From: Tenericutes bacterium ADurb.BinA155
GTDB lineage: Bacteria > Bacillota_I > Bacilli_A > RFN20 > CAG-826
Length of the DNA stretch: 7,942 nucleotides
NCBI GenBank assembly: GCA_002068375.1
Contig: MVZL01000051.1
Location: 1 to 7,942 of the forward strand
Reading direction: 5' to 3'
Shown: positions 1 through 3,846 of the stretch, one piece after another
How the letters are laid out: each line of letters begins with the position of its first letter
Position numbering within the stretch: position 1 is the stretch's first letter
Program-made: the position numbers and the translations under genes
Notes under the pieces: model-generated
Database searches by the model: none
Told to the model about the DNA's origin: nothing
The model's input: the letters and a program-made list of their open reading frames with translations, nothing else

Positions 1-879
1 CCCGCCGCGATGACGTCCGCCCTCTATCTCTTACGGGCGGGCAAGTCGGTCTTGCTCTTGGAAAAAGAAAACTTCGGCGGCCAAATCGCCGAATCGCCAC
101 GCTTAGAGAATTTTCCTTCGATCAAATCAATCTCGGGGCTAGATTTCTCCTCGCAGCTTTTCGACCAAATCACCTCGCTCGGAGCGAAATTTGAGCTTGA
201 GGAGGCGGAAGCGATCGAAAAGATCGAAGGCGGCTTCAAGGTCAAAACCAACTATGGCGAGCACGAAGGTCGGAGCGTCATCATCGCGACGGGCTGCGAA
301 CACCGGAAACTGGGCAATCCTCGCGAGGAAGAACTCACCGGCAAGGGCGTGTCCTATTGCGCGACCTGCGATGGGGCGTTCTATAAAGGCAAGGATGTGG
401 TCCTCATCGGCGACGCCAATACCGCGCTTCAATACGCGATCCTCCTCTCCGATGTTTGCCACAAGGTCACCATCTGCACCCTCTTCGACCATTTCTTTGC
501 GGATGACATCTTGGTGAAGACGATGAAGAAGCTGCCCAACGTCGAATACTTTCATAATCTCAGTCTCGTCGAGTTCAAAGGCGAAAACGAACTCACGGGG
601 TGCGTCTTTGAAGATACTAAAACGCATGAGAAAAAAGAGTTCAGCTGTGCCGGTGCCTTCATTGCCATCGGCCAGCTCCCTCATAACGAAGCCTTCAAAG
701 ATTGGGCTGATCTCGAAAAGGGATTCATCAAAACCGATGAGCTCATGGCGACCAAGACCCCGGGGATCTATGCGGTCGGAGATTGCCGAGTCAAAAAGAT
801 CCGTCAAGTCATCACCGCGACCAGCGATGGTGCGATCGCCGCGGTCAGCTGCGCGAACTATCTCAACACCTTGAAATAA
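1..879 (+). CDS. Thioredoxin reductase-like FAD flavoprotein, 5' partial
   Basis: Flavoprotein disulfide reductase of the thioredoxin reductase family; expected to pass electrons through FAD to a redox-active CxxC pair and on to thioredoxin or a similar cytoplasmic protein. The frame is open from base 1: Pro-Ala-Ala precede the first Met (base 10) and match the end of the FAD-binding GxGPAG loop, so roughly ten N-terminal residues lie outside the window and base 10 is not the true start. Numbering from that Met: ATG motif of the FAD domain at 93-95, redox centre CATC at 117-120, second nucleotide-binding domain about 125-235, and the C-terminal FAD signature GDCR near 257-260 followed by RQVITA...DGAIAA. 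In the second domain the GxGxxA/G loop reads GDANTA, and the NADPH 2'-phosphate motif HRRxxxR is replaced by TLFDHFF. Such changes are known in ferredoxin-dependent (FFTR-like) relatives, so NADPH may not be the donor. The gene ends at a terminator shared with the convergent gene. Family sure, electron donor unsure. Confidence 0.9.
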   Translation, partial: PAAMTSALYLLRAGKSVLLLEKENFGGQIAESPRLENFPSIKSISGLDFSSQLFDQITSLGAKFELEEAEAIEKIEGGFKVKTNYGEHEGRSVIIATGCEHRKLGNPREEELTGKGVSYCATCDGAFYKGKDVVLIGDANTALQYAILLSDVCHKVTICTLFDHFFADDILVKTMKKLPNVEYFHNLSLVEFKGENELTGCVFEDTKTHEKKEFSCAGAFIAIGQLPHNEAFKDWADLEKGFIKTDELMATKTPGIYAVGDCRVKKIRQVITATSDGAIAAVSCANYLNTLK

Positions 880-883
880 AAAG

Positions 884-916
884 AAAACCTTCGGATCGAC
901 ATTCCGAAGGTTTTTT
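884..916. terminator. Bidirectional intrinsic terminator between convergent genes
   Basis: A perfect 12-bp inverted repeat (884-895 with 903-914, core ACCTTCGGA/TCCGAAGGT) encloses a 7-nt loop. A T-run follows on the + strand (911-916), and the matching A-rich stretch on the left (880-887) gives a U-run for minus-strand transcripts. It lies 4 bp past the flavoprotein stop and 7 bp past the activase stop, so one hairpin ends both genes. Confidence 0.92.
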
Positions 917-923
917 GTTGGCT

Positions 924-1619
924 TCAGTCGTAGCTTCTTAATCCAACATCGGGGAGATAGGGTTTTAGGATCTCAAGGAACTTCTCCGCTTTTTCTTTGC
1001 TGACCATATGAAGGCCATGCTGGATGCAATGCTCGTTATCGATGTAGCGTTGGAGCCGGTAACGCTTGGCCCCTTTGATCCACTGCCCGATCGCTTCCAT
1101 GTCCTTTTCGGTATGGAACTCATCGATGATGGTGGTTCGGAATTCATAAGCGACCCCACAGCTCATAATGAAGCTCACGGATTCTTTGATCGGGTCGAGA
1201 TTCAATTTGGGGATTCCGGTCGTTAACCCATACTTTTCCGGGCTATTTTTGATGTCCATCGCGATGTAGTCCACCAAATGGAGAGCCACGACCTTCTTTA
1301 AGACCTCTGGGTTCGATCCATTGGAATCGAGCTTCACTTTGTAACCGAAGGATTTAATGTCTTTGAGCTTATCAATGAGGTCTGGCATCAAGGTCGGTTC
1401 GCCCCCGGTCACGCACACGGCATCGAGGACGCCTTGGCGCTTCTTGAGGTAAGCCATGATCTCTTCCCATGGGATCGTCGGAGCTTCCTGGGGACGCAAG
1501 ACCAAATCGCTATTGTGGCAGAAGGGGCAACGGAACCCGCAGCCGGCCATAAATAACGTCGTCGTGATATTGTCATCGTAATCGACAAGGGAAAGTTTTT
1601 CCCAACCTGAGAAATCCAT
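924..1619 (-). CDS. nrdG: Anaerobic ribonucleoside-triphosphate reductase activating protein (radical SAM)
   Basis: Cytoplasmic radical-SAM activase, 231 aa, expected to use a [4Fe-4S] cluster and S-adenosylmethionine to place the glycyl radical on the class III (oxygen-sensitive) ribonucleotide reductase NrdD. Visible: cluster motif CxxxCxxC at Cys27, Cys31, Cys34 (CGFRCPFCHN), SAM-contact GGEP at 72-75, DSNGSNP at 98-104 and MDIK at 121-124. The N-terminal KLSLVDYDDN resembles the longer NrdG type found in Firmicutes and archaea, not the short E. coli NrdG. No nrdD lies within the window; the gene stands alone, convergent with the flavoprotein and divergent from the permease. No Shine-Dalgarno sequence sits in the right place before the ATG, while a -10-like TATACT ends only 7 nt from it, so the transcript may be leaderless. 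It could instead activate another glycyl-radical enzyme (pyruvate formate-lyase type), but sequence and length favour NrdG. Confidence 0.88.
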   Translation of the reverse strand: MDFSGWEKLSLVDYDDNITTTLFMAGCGFRCPFCHNSDLVLRPQEAPTIPWEEIMAYLKKRQGVLDAVCVTGGEPTLMPDLIDKLKDIKSFGYKVKLDSNGSNPEVLKKVVALHLVDYIAMDIKNSPEKYGLTTGIPKLNLDPIKESVSFIMSCGVAYEFRTTIIDEFHTEKDMEAIGQWIKGAKRYRLQRYIDNEHCIQHGLHMVSKEKAEKFLEILKPYLPDVGLRSYD

Positions 1620-1626
1620 ACTGAAG

Positions 1627-1632
1627 AGTATA
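1627..1632 (-). promoter_or_regulatory. Candidate -10 element of the nrdG promoter
   Basis: On the minus strand the hexamer TATACT matches TATAAT at five of six positions and ends 7 nt before the nrdG ATG. Transcription would then begin at or next to the start codon. The -35 position (17 bp further up) shows no good TTGACA match, so this is a weak or activated promoter, or a chance match. Confidence 0.4.
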
Positions 1633-1648
1633 AGCCTTTAAGGCTTAT
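1630..1648. repeat. 9-bp palindrome in the nrdG promoter
   Basis: ATAAGCCTT and AAGGCTTAT form a perfect 9-bp inverted repeat with one central base. It starts 11 bp upstream of the nrdG start codon and overlaps the edge of the candidate -10 box, filling what would be the promoter spacer. This is a typical repressor-operator position. It does not match the NrdR box pattern I know. A transcript crossing it would form a tight hairpin, but no T-run follows, so it is unlikely to be a terminator. Confidence 0.6.
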
Positions 1649-1670
1649 CGGGCTAGCCTTCTCACCGGAT

Positions 1671-1699
1671 TTGACAAAAGTGTTAACCAAACGGACAAT
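1671..1699 (+). promoter_or_regulatory. Promoter for the permease leader
   Basis: A perfect -35 box TTGACA (1671-1676) is followed by a 17-bp spacer and GACAAT (1694-1699, four of six -10 positions). Transcription would start near 1706, giving a leader of about 130 nt before the permease ATG. This is the best housekeeping-type promoter in the window. Confidence 0.55.
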
Positions 1700-1705
1700 A
1701 AAGGT

Positions 1706-1751
1706 GGCACCGGTCCATTAGGGATTAAGCCCCAATGAGGGGGAACGTGCT
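1706..1751 (+). promoter_or_regulatory. Folded leader RNA upstream of the permease, class unrecognised
   Basis: From the predicted transcription start the RNA can form an outer stem GGCAC/GTGCT (1706-1710 with 1747-1751) and an inner stem CATTAGGG/CCCCAATG (1716-1723 with 1730-1737, one A-C mismatch, 6-nt loop). The 3' half of the inner stem overlaps ATGAGG (1735-1740), which is a perfect complement of CCTCAT (1763-1768) in the left arm and loop of the following terminator. The inner stem and this alternative pairing exclude each other, as expected of an attenuator switch. It does not match the purine riboswitch, PyrR site or preQ1 patterns I know. The pairings were found by eye; no energies were computed. 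Confidence 0.4.
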
Positions 1752-1789
1752 AAAGCCTTGAACCTCATCGAAGAGATTCGAGGCTTTTT
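1752..1789 (+). terminator. Intrinsic terminator in the permease leader (attenuator)
   Basis: A 15-bp stem (1752-1766 with 1773-1787) contains one C-A mismatch and one G-T wobble and closes a 6-nt loop; a T-run follows (1785-1789) with more T after it (1793-1798). It lies 46 bp before the permease ATG, on the permease strand. No complete + strand gene ends upstream, since the flavoprotein already has its own terminator. Its natural target is therefore the leader transcript, which points to conditional read-through into the permease. Confidence 0.75.
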
Positions 1790-1835
1790 CATCTTTTCTA
1801 GATTTAGCGGGACTCCTAAGATAGAATAAACCGCT

Positions 1836-3305
1836 ATGAAAAAACTTTGGAAACGTTTCTCCGATTACTTCCATGGGGCTAAAGATGACAATCTTTTCCG
1901 TCTTGATGGGGCGGTCCCCTTCAATAAGGCCATCCCCTTCGGCTTTCAGCACGTCTTAGCAATGTTTGTCGCCAATATCGCCCCATTGTTTATCGTGCTC
2001 TATACCGTTTCCAATGTCGGGGGCAGACTCAGCGACGAAGTGATCGAAAACGCTATCCGTTCCGCCATCTTTGTCGCCGCGATCGGCACGACGGTCCAAC
2101 TTTTCCCGATCTGGCGGATCGGCTCCAAGCTCCCGATTGTGGTCGGCTTATCCTTCACTTTCGTTGGGGTGCTCTCCCTCATCGCCAAAATCTATGGTTT
2201 CCCCACGATGTTCATCTCGGTGATCATCGGCGGTCTCTTCATTGGCATTCTGGGTTTATTCGCTAAATATTGGCGGCGTTTCATCAAACCGATCGTCGCG
2301 GCCTGCGTCGTTCTCGGAATCGGGCTTTCTTTGCTGATCGTCGGCATTGACGAATTCATCGCGAGCAATTCTGGCACGATCGTTAATGGGGTTTATGATT
2401 TCTCAAAGGGTTGGCCTTTCTTAGTCGTCGCCTCCTCCGCTTTGATCTCGTCGCTCCTCTTCTATATCTTCATGCCCGGCGTTTGGAAGAACATCAATAT
2501 CTTGGCGGGATTAATCATCGGTTATTTGGTCGCGCTTTGCTTCCAAGGCACCCCTTATGCCATGATCGATTTCTCCGGAATGATCGGTGAAAACGCCAGC
2601 CACGTCACCGATTGGATCAATGTCCCTCGGCCGATTTTCACCTTGATCAGTTTCTCTTGGGGCGACTTCAATATCGGCGCGATCCTGTCCGTCTGTTTGA
2701 TTTATCTCGTCGCCACCACTGAAGGGATCGGCGACCTCTCTTCCTTAGCCAATGCCGGGCTAGGCCGTGACCCGACCGACCAGGAAATCTCAGGTGGGCT
2801 TTCTTGCGATGGCTTCACCAGCGCGATCGCCGGATGCTTCGGTGCTCTTCCTTTAACCACCTTCACCCAAAACGTGGGGATCGTTGGCCAAACGAAAGTC
2901 GTGAACCGTTTCACGATTCTTCAAGGCACCCTCTTATTATTTGCCGCCTCGTTGTTCCCGATGGTCTCGCGGTTCCTCATGACGATTCCTGAAGCGGTGC
3001 TAGGGGGCTGTATGGTCAACCTTTTCGCCTCGATCGTCGTGATCGGCATGCAGATGGTGTCGAAAGCGGGCCTCGGTCAAAAGAACATCACGATCACTTC
3101 GCTCGCGCTTGGCTTAGGCTATGGGATCACCTTGGTCCCCGCCTTTACCGCGAATACCTACACCGGCGATCTCCAGTGGCTCAATTACTTGATGCTCATC
3201 ATGCAAAACCCGGTTGCCAATATGTTCGTGATTTCGCTCATTCTTTCTTATGCTTTGCCCGAACGGATGAACGGCCCGAAGACCCCAGAGCAACAAAATT
3301 CTTAA
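1836..3305 (+). CDS. NCS2 family nucleobase (xanthine/uracil-type) permease
   Basis: Inner-membrane cation symporter of the nucleobase:cation symporter-2 family, 489 aa, taking up a purine or pyrimidine base for salvage. Visible family marks: the GFQHVLAMF segment with Gln38-His39 in the first membrane helix, Glu296 in TTEGIGD (the substrate-binding helix), and the NCS2 signature QNxGxxxxTK at 345-354. About 13 hydrophobic segments run from residue 40 to 473, in line with the family's 14 short and long helices; the C-terminus is short and polar. Substrate (xanthine, uric acid, guanine or uracil) cannot be fixed from these motifs. The upstream leader with an intrinsic terminator suggests attenuation control. 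No clear Shine-Dalgarno precedes the ATG; AGCGG (1806-1810) could pair with CCGCT (1831-1835), which directly abuts the start codon, and a -10-like TAGAAT (1822-1827) ends 8 nt before it. The downstream zinc-ribbon gene is co-oriented, 56 bp away, and no convincing terminator separates them. Confidence 0.93.
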   Translation: MKKLWKRFSDYFHGAKDDNLFRLDGAVPFNKAIPFGFQHVLAMFVANIAPLFIVLYTVSNVGGRLSDEVIENAIRSAIFVAAIGTTVQLFPIWRIGSKLPIVVGLSFTFVGVLSLIAKIYGFPTMFISVIIGGLFIGILGLFAKYWRRFIKPIVAACVVLGIGLSLLIVGIDEFIASNSGTIVNGVYDFSKGWPFLVVASSALISSLLFYIFMPGVWKNINILAGLIIGYLVALCFQGTPYAMIDFSGMIGENASHVTDWINVPRPIFTLISFSWGDFNIGAILSVCLIYLVATTEGIGDLSSLANAGLGRDPTDQEISGGLSCDGFTSAIAGCFGALPLTTFTQNVGIVGQTKVVNRFTILQGTLLLFAASLFPMVSRFLMTIPEAVLGGCMVNLFASIVVIGMQMVSKAGLGQKNITITSLALGLGYGITLVPAFTANTYTGDLQWLNYLMLIMQNPVANMFVISLILSYALPERMNGPKTPEQQNS

Positions 3306-3313
3306 ATTGTTGC

Positions 3314-3352
3314 TTGTGGTTTTGAAAATGCGACCTATTCTATAGCCGAAGG
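3314..3352 (+). promoter_or_regulatory. Weak promoter and ribosome binding site of the zinc-ribbon gene
   Basis: TTGTGG (3314-3319), a 16-bp spacer and TATTCT (3336-3341) form a mediocre -35/-10 pair. GAAGG (3348-3352) stands 9 nt before the ATG at 3362 and is the most normal Shine-Dalgarno in the window. The promoter is tentative because read-through from the permease is also possible. Confidence 0.35.
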
Positions 3353-3361
3353 TAAAACCCG

Positions 3362-3802
3362 ATGAAAACATGTCCTTTATGCGGCCGTCAAAACGCGGAC
3401 GAGAATAAGTTCTGCAACTATTGCGGAACCGCGCTTTCGGCTGAAGCCGATCCCAATAAAGATCCGGAAGTCGTCGAGGTGAAGGCGGAAGATAAGCCTG
3501 AACCCGAAGCCCCCAAAGCGGAAGAGACGGCGTCCCAAGAATCAAAGTCCGAAGAAAATCCGACTCCTACCGCGACGCCGGCTCGTGAAGGCTGGAGCAG
3601 CGCCGATACGTTTGCGATCGTCTCGATCGCCTGCGCCGCCGAGTTCATTCCGGTCGCGGGTATCATCTTTGGTTATTTAGGATTACCTTCAAAACGGCTC
3701 CATGGCTTAGCCAATGCGGGCTTCATCCTTTCGATCATTGTGACCGCCGGCTGGGCAATTTATATCACGGCCTACTTTGTCTTAGCCATCTCTAACCTTT
3801 AA
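3362..3802 (+). CDS. Zinc-ribbon protein with two membrane segments (DUF4190-like)
   Basis: Small membrane-anchored protein of 146 aa; function unknown. The N-terminus is a zinc ribbon with two CxxC knuckles (Cys4/Cys7 and Cys18/Cys21; CPLC and CNYC). Residues about 25-78 form a low-complexity linker rich in Glu, Lys, Pro and Ala, probably disordered. Two hydrophobic segments follow, about 83-108 and 117-143, with the glycine-rich VAGIIFGYLGL and ANAGFILSII pattern typical of DUF4190-type proteins. There is no signal peptide, so the ribbon most likely faces the cytoplasm. Start choice is supported by GAAGG 9 nt upstream. It lies 56 bp after the permease on the same strand and ends at the terminator shared with the amylase. 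Proteins of this shape are common in Firmicutes and their role is rarely known; I infer no link to nucleobase transport beyond position. Confidence 0.85.
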   Translation: MKTCPLCGRQNADENKFCNYCGTALSAEADPNKDPEVVEVKAEDKPEPEAPKAEETASQESKSEENPTPTATPAREGWSSADTFAIVSIACAAEFIPVAGIIFGYLGLPSKRLHGLANAGFILSIIVTAGWAIYITAYFVLAISNL

Positions 3803-3815
3803 TCAACAGAAGTCT

Positions 3816-3846
3816 AAAAAAGAACGGAGCGATCCGCTCTTTTTTT
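3816..3846. terminator. Bidirectional intrinsic terminator with GCGA tetraloop
   Basis: A 13-bp stem with one A-C mismatch (3816-3828 with 3833-3845) closes a GCGA loop, a GNRA-type tetraloop when read on the + strand. T-runs occur on both strands (3840-3846; A-run 3816-3821). It lies 14 bp past the zinc-ribbon stop. On the other strand it overlaps the amylase TAA stop (3845-3847), so the amylase message would end almost at its stop codon. Confidence 0.9.

Noticed and set aside
832..841. GCGATCGCC-like words recur (also near 2822), reminiscent of cyanobacterial HIP1.
   Set aside because: They sit inside genes and follow from frequent GCG, ATC and GAT codons. None is enriched in intergenic DNA and the gene content is not cyanobacterial.
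1692..1704. CGGACAATAA(A/G)GG occurs here and at 6270-6282, both just upstream of genes.
   Set aside because: Chance alone yields many shared 10-mers in 7.9 kb. One copy is a plausible -10 region, the other lacks any -35, and the second overlaps a Shine-Dalgarno. No common role is supported.
1700..1713. AAAGGTGGCACCG resembles the T-box antiterminator motif (AGGGTGGNACCGCG).
   Set aside because: A T-box needs a long specifier stem upstream, but only about 80 bp separate this from nrdG, and the apparent promoter overlaps it. The motif is also 40 bp away from the terminator, not part of it. Probably chance.
1846..1860. TTTGGAAACGTTTCT in the first codons of the permease looks partly like a catabolite-response (cre) site, with the palindrome GAAACGTTTC.
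   Set aside because: The last three consensus positions fail, and the sequence is explained by coding (Leu-Trp-Lys-Arg-Phe). Too weak to annotate.
3291..3312. Inverted repeat CAACAA/TTGTTG across the permease stop codon as a terminator.
   Set aside because: Only six A/T-rich pairs around a large unpaired centre, and no proper T-run follows directly.
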